From positions 248,001 through 312,000 of the forward strand of contig JADJOI010000003.1 of the NCBI GenBank assembly GCA_016713875.1: 64,000 bases of DNA, read 5' to 3'. This document shows positions 42,329 to 52,465 of this stretch, one piece after another. The translations under genes were made by a program, and so were the position numbers. Position 1 is the stretch's first letter. Every line of letters starts with the position of its first letter. The stretch is from Flavobacteriales bacterium. Lineage in GTDB: Bacteria; Bacteroidota; Bacteroidia; Flavobacteriales_F; PHOS-HE28. The notes beneath the pieces are model-generated. The model did no database searches and was not told the DNA's origin. It saw only the letters and a program-made list of their open reading frames with translations.

Positions 42329-43192
42329 TCAACCGAGGTAGGCTTTGAGCAGCTTGCTCCGGCTCGTATGCCGCAATCGCCGGATGGCTTTCTCCTTGAT
42401 CTGGCGCACGCGCTCACGGGTGAGGTCGAACTTGGCACCGATCTCCTCCAGGGTAAGCCCATGGTTGATGCCGATCCCGAAGAACAACTTCACCACGTCG
42501 CGCTCGCGTTCCGTGAGCGTGCTCAACGCGCGCTCGATCTCCTTGCTCAGGGACTCGTTGAGGAGGAGCCTGTCGGCCGGCGCACTGTCATTGTTGGGCA
42601 GCACATCCAGCAGGCTGTTGCTCTCGCCTTCCACGAAAGGAGCGTCCATGCTGATGTGGCGGCCGCTCACCTTCATAGTGTCGGCCACCTTTTCCGGCGG
42701 GAGGTCCAAAAGGGCGGCCAGCTCATCGGCGCTGGGCGGGCGCTCGTACTCCTGCTCCAGCTTGGCGAAGGCCTTGTTGATCTTGTTCAGTGAGCCCACC
42801 TGGTTGAGAGGAAGGCGCACGATGCGGCTCTGTTCGGCCAGCGCTTGCAGGATGCTCTGGCGGATCCACCACACGGCGTAGCTGATGAACTTGAAGCCCC
42901 GTGTCTCATCGAATCGCTGCGCCGCCTTGATGAGGCCGAGGTTGCCCTCGTTGATCAGGTCCGGCAGGCTGAGGCCTTGGTTCTGGTACTGCTTGGCCAC
43001 GGAGACGACGAAGCGCAGGTTGGCTTTCACCAACTTCTCCAGGGCGCGTGTGTCACCTTCCTTGATCCGACGGGCCAGCTCCACCTCCTGGTCGGCGGTG
43101 ATCAACCCTTCCTTGCCGATCTCCTGAAGGTACTTGTCCAGCGATTGGCTTTCCCGGTTGGTGATCGACTTGGTGATCTTGAGCTGACGCAT
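42329..43192 (-). CDS. rpoD: Primary sigma factor RpoD/SigA, Bacteroidota type
   Basis: 287 residues from ATG 43192 (MRQLKITKSITNRES), the conserved start of Bacteroidota housekeeping sigma factors, which lack region 1.1. Visible regions: 1.2 (SLDKYLQEIGKEGLI), 2 (KLVKANLRFVVSVAKQY, DLINEGNLGLIKAAQRFD, GFKFISYAVWWIRQSI), 3 (RIVRLPLNQVGSLNKI) and 4 (LTLEEIGAKFDLTRERVRQI). This sigma factor recognises the TAnnTTTG/TTG-type promoters seen across the window. A TACCTTCG box at 43283-43290 gives a leader of about 90 bases, longer than for most genes here. Confidence 0.97.
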   Translation of the reverse strand: MRQLKITKSITNRESQSLDKYLQEIGKEGLITADQEVELARRIKEGDTRALEKLVKANLRFVVSVAKQYQNQGLSLPDLINEGNLGLIKAAQRFDETRGFKFISYAVWWIRQSILQALAEQSRIVRLPLNQVGSLNKINKAFAKLEQEYERPPSADELAALLDLPPEKVADTMKVSGRHISMDAPFVEGESNSLLDVLPNNDSAPADRLLLNESLSKEIERALSTLTERERDVVKLFFGIGINHGLTLEEIGAKFDLTRERVRQIKEKAIRRLRHTSRSKLLKAYLG

Positions 43193-43282
43193 CCTGCTGG
43201 TCACGGTGCGGAGGGTGTTAGGGGTTGGTGGTCAGGGACTTCTGAAGTGGTCGGTCCACTGGACCCCACCACGGGTATGGCG

Positions 43283-43290
43283 CGAAGGTA
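43283..43290 (-). promoter_or_regulatory. -7-like box of rpoD
   Basis: TACCTTCG on the minus strand, one mismatch to TAnnTTTG, 90 bases before the rpoD start. Confidence 0.45.
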
Positions 43291-43372
43291 AGGCCCCACC
43301 TCCCTTCGGGACAAGCTGGCTTGTTCACGCGTCCTCCCCAGCGGTCCCTGTAACGCCTGGACGAGGCTCGGT

Positions 43373-44833
43373 TCAGACCCCAAGGCCATAGTAGGCCCGG
43401 GTGCCGTTGGGATACACACCCTCGATCAACACGCCACCGCGTTTGTTGGTCAATGCGCGCTCGATGTCCTCCGGCTTGCTGATCGGCTGGTCATCCACGC
43501 GCGTGATGATGAAGCCCTCGCGGATGCCGCTGGTCCGCAGTCGACCGGTGTCCACGGAGATCACCTTCACCCCGTTCGTCAGCTTGAGGGCACGAAGCTC
43601 GTCCGCCGTGGCGGTGGCCAACTGGGCACCGAGGACCTCACTAAGCTCGCGCTTGGCAGGTGCGGTCGCGGCCGTTCCGGAACCATCACGGCCGCGAAGG
43701 GTGAGGTCCACCACACGCTCCCGATCGTCACGCAGAACGGTCACCGTCACTTGGTCGCCCGGGCGGAACTTGCCCACCTGCTCTTGGAGCTGCGGCACGT
43801 TATTCACCTCGATGTTCCCCACCTTGAGGATCACGTCGCCCTCCTTGAGGCCGGCCGACTGAGCGGCACCGCCCTCGGTGAGCCCGTTCACGTAGACGCC
43901 ACGGATCCGCTCCATCCGGGCCTGTTCGGCGAGCGCCTGGTCCATGTTGCGGATGCTCACCCCCAGGTAGGCGCGTTGTACGCTCCCATACTCCAGCAGG
44001 TCACTGGTGACCTTGCGCACGATGTTCGCAGGCACGGCGAAGGAATATCCGGCGTACTGACCGGTGGTGCTGGCGATCGCCGTATTGATGCCGATCAGCT
44101 GGCCCTGGGTGTTCACCAGCGCGCCACCGCTGTTCCCGGGGTTCACGGCCGCGTCGGTCTGGATGAAGCTTTCGATCGGGAAAATGTCACGACCCGGATC
44201 GTACTGGAGCAGGTTGATGTTCCGCGCCTTGGCGCTCACGATGCCGGCCGTCACCGTGCTGGTCAGGTTCATCGGGTTCCCGACGGCCAGGACCCATTCG
44301 CCCACCTTGACCTCGTCCGAGTTCCCGAAGGCAAGCGTTGGCAGTTCAGTGGCGTCCACCTTGAGCAGGGCGATGTCCGTGCTCGGGTCACGGCCGATCA
44401 CCCGCGCAGGAAGCGAGCGGTTATCGTTCAGATGTATGGAGATCTTGTCGGCGCCTTCCACGACGTGATTGTTGGTGACGATGTACCCGTCGTCGGCGAT
44501 GATCACACCGCTGCCTACGCCTTCCCTCGGCTGCGGCTGGCTGGGACGGTAGCCCCAGAAGAAATCCTGGAACGGGTCGCGGTAGCGGACCATCGTTTCG
44601 GTGGTGACGTGCACCACGGCGTTCACAGAGACCTCAGCAGCGGGGACCAGGTCGACCGGAGCCGCGCCCGGGGTCAGGGTCGGCATGCTGACCGGGAGGG
44701 TCGGTGCGGTCGCCCCCACGGGTGGTGTACCATCGGACCGGATCTGTGATGGACGCAAGAAGAGGTCGTACCCGCCCATGGCCAGAATGCCTCCGGCAAG
44801 GGCGGCCAGGAAGTAGGAGAACGTGCGTTTCAT
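43373..44833 (-). CDS. degP: Periplasmic serine protease/chaperone DegP (HtrA)
   Basis: 486 residues from ATG 44833 (MKRTFSYFLAALAGG), which begins a signal anchor; longer frames upstream run into the divergent dapF region. The trypsin-like domain has His123 (TNNHVVEG), Asp in DPSTDIALLKVD and Ser235 (GNSGGAL). Two PDZ domains follow (about 280-380, RAYLGVSIRNMDQAL ... GLKEGDVILKVG; and 395-485, GVKVISVDTGRL ... REGFIITRVDDQPIS). It degrades or refolds misfolded envelope proteins. It is divergently oriented to dapF; no clear -7 box was found in the 145-base gap for this direction. Confidence 0.95.
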   Translation of the reverse strand: MKRTFSYFLAALAGGILAMGGYDLFLRPSQIRSDGTPPVGATAPTLPVSMPTLTPGAAPVDLVPAAEVSVNAVVHVTTETMVRYRDPFQDFFWGYRPSQPQPREGVGSGVIIADDGYIVTNNHVVEGADKISIHLNDNRSLPARVIGRDPSTDIALLKVDATELPTLAFGNSDEVKVGEWVLAVGNPMNLTSTVTAGIVSAKARNINLLQYDPGRDIFPIESFIQTDAAVNPGNSGGALVNTQGQLIGINTAIASTTGQYAGYSFAVPANIVRKVTSDLLEYGSVQRAYLGVSIRNMDQALAEQARMERIRGVYVNGLTEGGAAQSAGLKEGDVILKVGNIEVNNVPQLQEQVGKFRPGDQVTVTVLRDDRERVVDLTLRGRDGSGTAATAPAKRELSEVLGAQLATATADELRALKLTNGVKVISVDTGRLRTSGIREGFIITRVDDQPISKPEDIERALTNKRGGVLIEGVYPNGTRAYYGLGV

Positions 44834-44969
44834 GGTGTTCGGCGGCGCATCAAGCGGCATGCCGCGCTGCACGAAACAACGTTCCTGACAGGCCCTCGAT
44901 ACGCATCGCGGCGTTAAAAAGTGTTGATCAAGGTCGGGCATCCATGGCGCAAGGCGCTGACACGGCCCG

Positions 44970-44977
44970 CATCTTTG
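44970..44977 (+). promoter_or_regulatory. -7-like box of dapF
   Basis: CATCTTTG, one mismatch to TAnnTTTG, ends 4 bases before the dapF ATG at 44982. Confidence 0.5.
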
Positions 44978-44981
44978 CGGC

Positions 44982-45767
44982 ATGGCCGATGGGTGGAACT
45001 TCAGCAAGTGGGAGGGCACCGGGAACGACTTCATTGTGATCGATGACCGCGGGATGGACTTTCCGGACCGGGACACGGCCCTGGTCGTTCGCTGGTGCGA
45101 CCGCCATTTCGGCATCGGCTCGGACGGGTTGATCCTGATCCGGCCGGCTGCCGACGTGGGCATGGCGTTCCACATGGAGTTCCTGAACCCGGACGGTAGC
45201 CGGAGCTTTTGCGGAAATGGCAGCCGCGCAGCGTTCGGCTTCTGGTCAGAGCTCACCGGCGACGGCACGCCTGTCCGATTCAGTGCGATCGACGGTGAGC
45301 ATCAGGCCGGATGGGCCGATGGGCTGGTGCGCGTGACGATGCGCGATGTAGTGGCGGTGGAGCCGGTGGACGAGCGCATGGACCGCATCCATACGGGGTC
45401 ACCCCATCTTGTGGTGTGGGTGGATGATCCCGAGGCCATCGATCTTGTTCCGGCCGCGCGAGCCATCCGGTACGCCCCCGAACATGCCCGCGCGGGGATC
45501 AATGTGAACTTCGTCCGATGGACGCAAGGGAGAATGGAGATGAGGACCTATGAGCGCGGTGTGGAAGCCGAAACCCTGAGCTGCGGCACCGGCGTCACGG
45601 CTGCGGCCCTTTCGGCCATGGCGCGTGGGTTGGTGAAGGGCCGTTGTGAGGTGGTCACGCGGGGGGGGCGGTTGGTGGTGGAGGCCACCCCGGCAGCGTC
45701 AGGGTTCGTTGATGTGCACCTCTGTGGCCCGGTCGGTCACGTCTTCTCCGGAACCGTTCCGCGATGA
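44982..45767 (+). CDS. dapF: Diaminopimelate epimerase
   Basis: 261 residues. It interconverts LL- and meso-diaminopimelate for peptidoglycan and lysine synthesis. The two catalytic Cys lie in SRSFCGNGSRAA (about residue 73) and ETLSCGTGVTAAA (about residue 205), the two halves of the pseudo-symmetric fold; the N-terminal KWEGTGNDFIVID is also diagnostic. The ATG follows the promoter box by 4 bases, so the mRNA is probably leaderless or nearly so. The stop overlaps the mltG start (ATGA), linking precursor synthesis and glycan-strand processing in one operon. Confidence 0.96.
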   Translation: MADGWNFSKWEGTGNDFIVIDDRGMDFPDRDTALVVRWCDRHFGIGSDGLILIRPAADVGMAFHMEFLNPDGSRSFCGNGSRAAFGFWSELTGDGTPVRFSAIDGEHQAGWADGLVRVTMRDVVAVEPVDERMDRIHTGSPHLVVWVDDPEAIDLVPAARAIRYAPEHARAGINVNFVRWTQGRMEMRTYERGVEAETLSCGTGVTAAALSAMARGLVKGRCEVVTRGGRLVVEATPAASGFVDVHLCGPVGHVFSGTVPR

Positions 45768-46798
45768 GGCATTGGCGGAGAGCGCTGATCGTGGCGGCTG
45801 TCCTTTCGCTGCTGGCCGCGGCGCTGGGTTATGGTACTTGGCGCAAGGTCTTCGGTCCAGGACCGGAGCTCGGGAGGGCCGAGCGGGTGCTGCTCATCCC
45901 CACAGGGGCCCTGTTCGATCAAGTGGTGGACAGCCTGAAGGGCGCTGGCCTGGTAGGCGACGAGGCGGCACTGCGTTGGCTGGCCGGCCGAAAGAACTAT
46001 GTATCCCGGATCAGACCCGGGCGGTACGTGATCGCCAGCGGTACAAGTTTGAACGCCCTGTTGAACCGGTTGCGCAGCGGTGAGCAGGACCCGGTCCGGG
46101 TGACCTTTACGAACATCCGCACCCTGCCCCAGCTGGCCGGCCAGGTCGCGAGGTACGTGGAGGCGGACTCGATGGCGATGCTCGCAGCGATGACCGACCA
46201 CGGTCTGATCGCGCGGCTGGGCTTGCGCCCGGAGACCATGATCGGGATGTTCTTGCCGAACACGTACGAAGTGTGGTGGACGGAACGGCCGGAAGCGTTC
46301 ATCGAACGGATGGAACGTGAGCACGGGCGGTTCTGGAACGGCGACCGGAAGGCGAAAGCGGCGGCCTTGGGCCTGAGCCCGATGGAGGTGAGCACCTTGG
46401 CGAGCATCGTACAGGCAGAGACAGCGAAGCGGGACGAAGCACCGATGATCGCCGGTGTATACCTCAACCGATTGAGGATCGGCATGCCCCTGCAGGCGGA
46501 TCCCACCTTGAAGTTCGCGCTCGGCCTGGACAGCGTGAACCGTGTGCTGGACGCCGACAAACGGGTCGATTCGCCTTACAATACTTACACCCATCCAGGC
46601 CTGCCACCCGGCCCCATCAACATGCCCGAGCCAGGCCATATCGACGCGGTACTGAACGCGACCAAGCACGACCACCTGTATTTCTGTGCGCGGGAGACGC
46701 TGGACGGGTACAGCAATTTCGCCCGCACCTACGAGCAGCATCTGGTGAACGCGCGTCGATACCAGCGGGCATTGAACGCGCGTGGTATTTACCGGTGA
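45764..46798 (+). CDS. mltG: Endolytic murein transglycosylase MltG
   Basis: 344 residues with one N-terminal membrane segment (ALIVAAVLSLLAAALGYG). A LysM-like part precedes the YceG/MltG catalytic domain. Diagnostic blocks are GMFLPNTYEVWW, LASIVQAETAKRDEAPMIAGVYLNRL with the catalytic Glu in QAET, PLQADPTLKFALG, SPYNTYTHPGLPPGPI and YFCARETLDGYSNFARTY. It cleaves nascent glycan strands in the inner membrane and sets their length. It overlaps dapF by four bases. Confidence 0.96.
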   Translation: MRHWRRALIVAAVLSLLAAALGYGTWRKVFGPGPELGRAERVLLIPTGALFDQVVDSLKGAGLVGDEAALRWLAGRKNYVSRIRPGRYVIASGTSLNALLNRLRSGEQDPVRVTFTNIRTLPQLAGQVARYVEADSMAMLAAMTDHGLIARLGLRPETMIGMFLPNTYEVWWTERPEAFIERMEREHGRFWNGDRKAKAAALGLSPMEVSTLASIVQAETAKRDEAPMIAGVYLNRLRIGMPLQADPTLKFALGLDSVNRVLDADKRVDSPYNTYTHPGLPPGPINMPEPGHIDAVLNATKHDHLYFCARETLDGYSNFARTYEQHLVNARRYQRALNARGIYR

Positions 46799-46847
46799 GC
46801 TGTTGATATGGCCCGGTTTGCCGGCACAGGCGACCCGAGGAGGCCGC

Positions 46848-46855
46848 TACTTTCG
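46848..46855 (+). promoter_or_regulatory. -7-like box of the phosphohexomutase gene
   Basis: TACTTTCG, one mismatch to TAnnTTTG, 13 bases before ATG 46869. Confidence 0.5.
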
Positions 46856-46868
46856 CGGCTGAACATCC

Positions 46869-48281
46869 ATGACGATGACGAAGATCAAGTTCGGTACGGA
46901 CGGCTGGCGAGCCATCATCGCCGAGGAGTTCACCGTGGACAACGTGGCCCGCGTGAGCGTGGCCACCGGCCACTGGGTGAAGCAGCACTTCCCCAACGCC
47001 CCGTCCATCGTGGTGGGACATGATTGCCGGTTCGCCGGGGAGCTCTTCGCCGAAACGGCCACCAAGGTGTTCGTGTCCATGGGCATCAAGGTGCACCTGG
47101 CGCGTGGTTTCGTGAGCACGCCGATGGTGTCGCTGGGCGCCTTCCAGCTCAAGGCCAGCATGGGCGTGATCCTCACCGCCAGTCACAATCCGCCGAGCTA
47201 CAACGGCTACAAGCTGAAGGGTCACTACGGCGGGCCGCTGATCCCCGAGCACGTGCAGGAGATCGAGGACATCATCCCGGCCGCGCACGGCATCGACCTT
47301 GCGGGGATCGACCTGAAGAAGGCGGAGGCCGACGGCATGGTGAGCATCGTGGACCTGGAGACGATGTACGTGGACCATGTGGAGCGCAACTTCGACCTGG
47401 AGGCCATCCGGAAGAGCGGGCTTCGACTGGGTTACGATGCCATGTACGGCGCCGGTCAGAACGTGATACGTCGGATCCTGCCCGACACCACGCTGCTGCA
47501 TTGCGAGCACAACCCCTCCTTCAAGGGTCAGGCCCCCGAGCCGATCCACAAGAACCTGATCGAGTTCAGCGAACTGATCAAGAAGGGCGGCATCGACTGC
47601 GGCCTGGCCACAGATGGCGACGCCGACCGCATCGGGCTCTACAACAGCAAGGGCGAGTTCGTGGACAGCCACCACATCATCCTGCTGCTGATCCACTACC
47701 TGGTGAAGTACAAGCAGTTCAAGGGCAAGGTGGTGGTGGCCGTGAGCACCACCCCCAAGGTGGAGAAGATGTGCCAGCACTATGGGCTGGAGTACCAAGT
47801 GGTGAAGATCGGCTTCAAGTGGATCTGCGGCATCATGATCGAGGAGGACGTGCTCCTGGGCGGTGAGGAGAGCGGTGGGATCGCGATCAAGGGGCACATC
47901 CCCGAACGCGATGGCATCTGGATGGGGCTCACCTTGTGGGAGTTCATGGCCAAGAGCGGCAAAAAGCTCGAGGAGCTGATCCAGGAGGTGTATGCGATCG
48001 TGGGGCCGTTCAGCTATGATCGGAACGACCTGCACATCAGCGAGGCGCTCAAGCAGGAGGTGCTGAAGAAGTGCTCCAGCGGGGCCCTTACCAGGTTCGG
48101 CGAGCTCGAAGTTCGCCGCCTGGAGACCATCGATGGTTGGAAGTACCACTTCGATCGTGACCAATGGCTCATGATCCGTGCGAGCGGCACGGAACCTGTG
48201 CTGCGCACGTATGCTGAGAGCGATTCGCTGGAGAACGCGCGGAGGATCCTGGCTGCCTGCAAGGCCGCGATCGGCGCGTGA
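46869..48281 (+). CDS. Phosphoglucomutase/phosphomannomutase family protein
   Basis: 470 residues. All four family loops are visible: the phosphoserine loop TASHNPPSYNG (Ser105), the metal loop DGDADRIG, the sugar-binding loop GGEESGG and the phosphate-binding RASGTEPVLRTY. These enzymes move phosphate between C1 and C6 of glucose, mannose or glucosamine for polysaccharide and cell-wall precursors. The specific sugar cannot be read here. A second ATG three codons in (MTKIKFGTDGWRA) is a possible start. The gene lies just downstream of mltG, with its own promoter box, and converges with the FG-GAP gene. Confidence 0.94.
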   Translation: MTMTKIKFGTDGWRAIIAEEFTVDNVARVSVATGHWVKQHFPNAPSIVVGHDCRFAGELFAETATKVFVSMGIKVHLARGFVSTPMVSLGAFQLKASMGVILTASHNPPSYNGYKLKGHYGGPLIPEHVQEIEDIIPAAHGIDLAGIDLKKAEADGMVSIVDLETMYVDHVERNFDLEAIRKSGLRLGYDAMYGAGQNVIRRILPDTTLLHCEHNPSFKGQAPEPIHKNLIEFSELIKKGGIDCGLATDGDADRIGLYNSKGEFVDSHHIILLLIHYLVKYKQFKGKVVVAVSTTPKVEKMCQHYGLEYQVVKIGFKWICGIMIEEDVLLGGEESGGIAIKGHIPERDGIWMGLTLWEFMAKSGKKLEELIQEVYAIVGPFSYDRNDLHISEALKQEVLKKCSSGALTRFGELEVRRLETIDGWKYHFDRDQWLMIRASGTEPVLRTYAESDSLENARRILAACKAAIGA

Positions 48282-48284
48282 GCC

Positions 48285-51200
48285 TTACTCCTTGACGACC
48301 GTGGTGCGGTCCAGCACCGCGCCCGACCGGTCCGTCAGGGTGAGCACGTAGATCCCCAGGGGCAAGGACCCGATATGGAGGTCGGTATAGCGGTCCTCGC
48401 TCGCGATGGTCCGCCGCAGATGGGGTCTGCCGGCGGCGTCCACCAGTTCGAGCATCGCGGCGGGTGCGGTCCAGACCACATGGAGGTGGTCGGAGGTCGG
48501 TCTGGGGGCCACCACCAGGCCTTGAATGACGCGGTCCCGGTCGATGGTGATGAGGGGGCTCACTTGCAGACCGCCATCCAGGTCCTCGATGACCAGACGG
48601 TAGTAGGCCAGCCCGGCCGGAGGGTCGATATCGGAGAACGTGTATTCCACCAGGTTCTGGCTTTCGCCCACGGCCGTCACGCTGCCGATCGGTGCGAGCA
48701 CATCGGGGTCCGTGCCGCGTTCCACCAGGAAGCGCGCGGTACCCTGCTCGGAGGCCGTGCTCCATACCAGTTCATTGCTGCGCTCTTCGGCCCATCCAGT
48801 GAACTGCACGAGCTCCACGGGAAGGACACCGATATCGCCCATGCCCGAAGCATACCCATAGAACCAGCGGCTGAAACGTTGACCATCGAATAGCTTGGCC
48901 ATCTTGTACTCCACGCGTACCCGCCACTTGTAACGCAGATGCCCTGCGGTCTTGTAGATCAGCTCCTTGATCTCCGTTCCGCCGACGCCCATGTCGGTCC
49001 AGGCCGCGCTCAGGCCCGTGCTGCCCAGGCTGTTGGTGATCGGGGCGCCGCTGAACGCCTGGCCTTCGAAGACGACCTCCCACCGCAGCCTTCCGTCCGA
49101 TCGATGCATGGGGCTGCGGGCGCGGTGCCCGATCCCGAAGTGGTCGGGCACACCGAAATCCATGCAGTTGGTGGCGAGCGGCGACACCAGGTCGGCCATG
49201 TACTGTCGGGAATACCGGTCGAGCGAATATCCGCGGTTCCCGCGGTGCCAGTGCCAGCGTCCCTCGTTCGCGAAGGCGGGTGAGGCGAAGGGCGCACCGG
49301 CGAGGATCTCCGAGTAGCCATCCCCATCCGCATCGCCCCCGCCGCTGACCGCGCTGCCGAGCTGCTCTCCGGCCACGTTGGTCTCGATGACATCGATCAA
49401 TGCGGCGTTGATCCCCGCTGGCGTGCCTTGGTACACGTACACGGCACCTTCATCGGCCTGGGCCACGGCGCTCTCGTAGCCGGGGCTTCCCACCACGATG
49501 TCGGCATAGCCATTGCCGTTGATGTCCCCGGCCTCGGCGACGCTGGCGCCCATGAAGCCATTGACGATGTTGCGCTGGAGGGTGGTGCTCGGGGCGGCGC
49601 CGATGCCCCCTGCCGAGCCGTGGAACACGAAGGCGGCACCCTCGTCGGTCTGGCCCGACTCCCAGCGGTCAGCTCCGACGACGACATCAAAGAAACCGTC
49701 CCCGTTGATGTCGCCGCCGCCGGCGACGCTGACGCCGAAGCGGGCCCCGACCTGGTCCACCTCCAAGCGGCGCACGAACGGCAATACCACCCCGGTGGCG
49801 GATCCGTGGTAGACGAAGGCGCCTCCTTCACCGGCCTGACCGTTGCTGAGGTCGCGTGCCCCGATGATGATGTCCGAGAAGCCGTCTCCGTTGACATCCC
49901 CGGCCGTGCAGACGGAATGGCCGAAGCGGTTCGCGGCAGGAGGTTCGCTGAGGACCACATGTGGTGCGGTGGGTATCCCGGTGGGAGCACCCAGATAGAC
50001 GTAGGTCTGTGAGGTGCCCGGTGCACCCACCAGCACGTCGGCATATCCGTCCGTGTTGATGTCGCCCGCCGCACTGACGCTGAACCCGAACTCCGATCCC
50101 GCAGTGCCGATGAGCGTGGTGGCAGGGGCGGCGCCGAGCCCTCCGGGACCGCCATGATGGATGTAGGCCCGACCGGCGCCTCCGGATTGTGGCGCGCCCA
50201 CGATCACGTCCGCATAGCCGTCGCCGTTGACATCCCCCGCGGTGCAAACACTGGCCCCGAAGCGTGCACCGCCGACGTTGGCCTCCAGGGTTGAGCTGGG
50301 GGCCACGGGTAGGCCGGCAGGCCCGCCGAGCCGGAACTCCACAAGTCCTTCGCCCGCCTGTCCGTTGCTTCCATCGGGGATGCCGACCAAGGCATCCGCA
50401 TAACCGTCACCGTTGACATCGCCGGCGTTGCCCACCGCGGCGCCCAAGAAGGCGCCGGCGGCTCCGCCCGTGGTGGTGGTCGTGGAGGCGAGACGCATGG
50501 AATAGGTGCCGCCCATGTACACCGCCGCGCCGCCGCCGAAGCCGTACTTGAACGCGCCTACCACGAAGTCGGAGAACCCATCCCCATTGAGATCGCCGGC
50601 GGTGGACACGCATTCGCCCATGAACGCGCCCGGCGTGTTGAGCTCGTAGTTGAAGATCGCTGGCGTGGTGATCCCGGCCGAGGAGCCGAAGTACAAGCGG
50701 ACCTGACCCTCCTGGCTTTCGGGATTGGCGAAGTAGGGCATCCCCACGAGCAGATCGCCATAGCCGTCGCCGTTCACATCCCCGGCCGTGCTCACCCACC
50801 GCCCCATCCAGGCGTTGTTCTGATTGCTTTCCAACGCGATGGCGGCGGTCGTGCTGAGGCCCGCTGCACCGCCGTGGAAGACGCGGACCACACCTTCTCC
50901 CGTCTGTACGCCGATCTGGTCCCGGTAAGCTCCGACGGCCACGTCACTATAGCCATCACCGTTCACGTCGCCGGCGCAGGTCACGCTCCACCCGAAGTTG
51001 TTGTCATTGACCGTTGGCGTGCCGAAGAGGGTCAGGGCCGGGGCGGGATTGAGTCCGGCGCCCAGTCCGGTCGGCCCACCGTGATAGACGAACACGGCGC
51101 CCTGGTCGAACCCGGGAGCGACGCTCCACTGCGAGGCGCCAATGACCACATCGCTGTAGCCATCGCCATTGATATCACCCGCACAGGCCAGGCTGCGGCC

Positions 51201-52442
51201 GAAGTGCGCGCCTCCTTGATTGCGCTCCAACCGGTGCGTGGGCGCGATATTCAGGCCGGCGGCGCTACCGAGGAAGACGACCACGGCTCCCTCTTGGAAC
51301 GACGGGTAGGCGCTGAGGTAAGCTCCGACGCCGACATCGCTGTATCCGTCATTGTTGATGTCCCCCAGGCAGGCCACGTTCGAGCCGAAATTGTCGCTGG
51401 CCTGGTTCATCTGCAGGGTGACGTTCGGCACCGTGGCAACCCCGCCCGCGGACCCATAGAACACGAAGGCCGCTCCCTCGGAGAGCTGGTTCACCACATC
51501 GTCCTCCCAGGTCCGTGCGCCCACGATCAGGTCACTGAACCCATCGCCATTGACGTCGCCGGCCGTGCTGGCGGAGCAGCCGAACTGGGCGCCTTGCTGG
51601 TTCACCTCCAGCACCACGCTCGGTGCGGCCAGGATGCCGGTATTGGAGCCATAGTGCACATAGACGACACCTTCGTTCAGCTGGCCGTTGTTCGCGTACG
51701 GGGCGCCGATGACCAGGTCGCTGTAGCCATCCCCGTTAAGGTCACCGGCAGTGGCCACCGCCGTGCCATAGTCCGCCCCAGTGACCGGGGAGGACAGCAC
51801 CAAAGCCGGGCTGGAACTCACCGGGTCGATGGTGACCGGATACACCGCACCAGCGTCGTCCACGGTGATGGAGATCCGTGTTCCATCCGTGTGATGCACG
51901 CCGAGCTTGGCTGGAAGCGGGGTTCCGTGGGCGTCCCAACAGCGCAGATCACGGTAGCTGAGCCGATGCGCTCCACCATGGTCCAGGAAGTGGACCTCGC
52001 CACGGTCCACGGACACAGGGATCAGGTCGCCTGTGGTCAACAGGTCCACCACCAAGGGGCCGACCCCAAGTGGGCGGGTCGCCAACAGGAAGTTCTGACG
52101 GAGCCCTTCCTGAGCGGCCACGTATTGGACGGTGACAGCGCCGTGCTGCCAGCGAAGATCACCATCCCGAACAGACACGGTGGACGGCTCCCATGGCCGG
52201 AGCCCTTCCGCTCGACCGATGGAACGCACCTGCATGGATTGCCGCCACGATCCATCCGCAGCATCCAAGGAAAAGCCGGCCGCAAGGACCCTTCCGGACA
52301 TCCCGTGGTCCGTCAGCTCGCTCGTCCAAACAGGCCGAAGGCCGCTCCGCATCAACCCAGGCGCGGACGTTGCGTCCGCTGCGGACCCGGAGAAGCCCAC
52401 GGCCGAAAGAACGGCGGCCATGACGATGGGGGGGGGCCTCAC
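48285..52442 (-). CDS. FG-GAP repeat surface protein with T9SS type A-like sorting domain
   Basis: 1385 residues from GTG 52442, 23 bases after a TAGCTTTG box; ATG 52421 is the alternative start. A signal peptide ends near AADAT. After ~200 residues of beta domain (YPVTIDPVSSSPALVLSS) come 14 integrin-alpha/FG-GAP repeats, each with a calcium-type loop such as GDVNGDGYSDVVIGA, from about residues 235 to 1090. Then a ~120-residue domain (QVGWHRGNRGYSLDRY-like) and a FN3-like strand set lead to a C-terminal sorting domain (VIQGLVVAPRPTSDHLHVVW ... LPLGIYVLTLTDRSG). It is likely a calcium-stabilised propeller adhesin on the cell surface. It stands alone on the minus strand. Confidence 0.85.
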   Translation of the reverse strand: MRPPPIVMAAVLSAVGFSGSAADATSAPGLMRSGLRPVWTSELTDHGMSGRVLAAGFSLDAADGSWRQSMQVRSIGRAEGLRPWEPSTVSVRDGDLRWQHGAVTVQYVAAQEGLRQNFLLATRPLGVGPLVVDLLTTGDLIPVSVDRGEVHFLDHGGAHRLSYRDLRCWDAHGTPLPAKLGVHHTDGTRISITVDDAGAVYPVTIDPVSSSPALVLSSPVTGADYGTAVATAGDLNGDGYSDLVIGAPYANNGQLNEGVVYVHYGSNTGILAAPSVVLEVNQQGAQFGCSASTAGDVNGDGFSDLIVGARTWEDDVVNQLSEGAAFVFYGSAGGVATVPNVTLQMNQASDNFGSNVACLGDINNDGYSDVGVGAYLSAYPSFQEGAVVVFLGSAAGLNIAPTHRLERNQGGAHFGRSLACAGDINGDGYSDVVIGASQWSVAPGFDQGAVFVYHGGPTGLGAGLNPAPALTLFGTPTVNDNNFGWSVTCAGDVNGDGYSDVAVGAYRDQIGVQTGEGVVRVFHGGAAGLSTTAAIALESNQNNAWMGRWVSTAGDVNGDGYGDLLVGMPYFANPESQEGQVRLYFGSSAGITTPAIFNYELNTPGAFMGECVSTAGDLNGDGFSDFVVGAFKYGFGGGAAVYMGGTYSMRLASTTTTTGGAAGAFLGAAVGNAGDVNGDGYADALVGIPDGSNGQAGEGLVEFRLGGPAGLPVAPSSTLEANVGGARFGASVCTAGDVNGDGYADVIVGAPQSGGAGRAYIHHGGPGGLGAAPATTLIGTAGSEFGFSVSAAGDINTDGYADVLVGAPGTSQTYVYLGAPTGIPTAPHVVLSEPPAANRFGHSVCTAGDVNGDGFSDIIIGARDLSNGQAGEGGAFVYHGSATGVVLPFVRRLEVDQVGARFGVSVAGGGDINGDGFFDVVVGADRWESGQTDEGAAFVFHGSAGGIGAAPSTTLQRNIVNGFMGASVAEAGDINGNGYADIVVGSPGYESAVAQADEGAVYVYQGTPAGINAALIDVIETNVAGEQLGSAVSGGGDADGDGYSEILAGAPFASPAFANEGRWHWHRGNRGYSLDRYSRQYMADLVSPLATNCMDFGVPDHFGIGHRARSPMHRSDGRLRWEVVFEGQAFSGAPITNSLGSTGLSAAWTDMGVGGTEIKELIYKTAGHLRYKWRVRVEYKMAKLFDGQRFSRWFYGYASGMGDIGVLPVELVQFTGWAEERSNELVWSTASEQGTARFLVERGTDPDVLAPIGSVTAVGESQNLVEYTFSDIDPPAGLAYYRLVIEDLDGGLQVSPLITIDRDRVIQGLVVAPRPTSDHLHVVWTAPAAMLELVDAAGRPHLRRTIASEDRYTDLHIGSLPLGIYVLTLTDRSGAVLDRTTVVKE

Positions 52443-52465
52443 GGGAGCAGGTCGGATGTAACTGG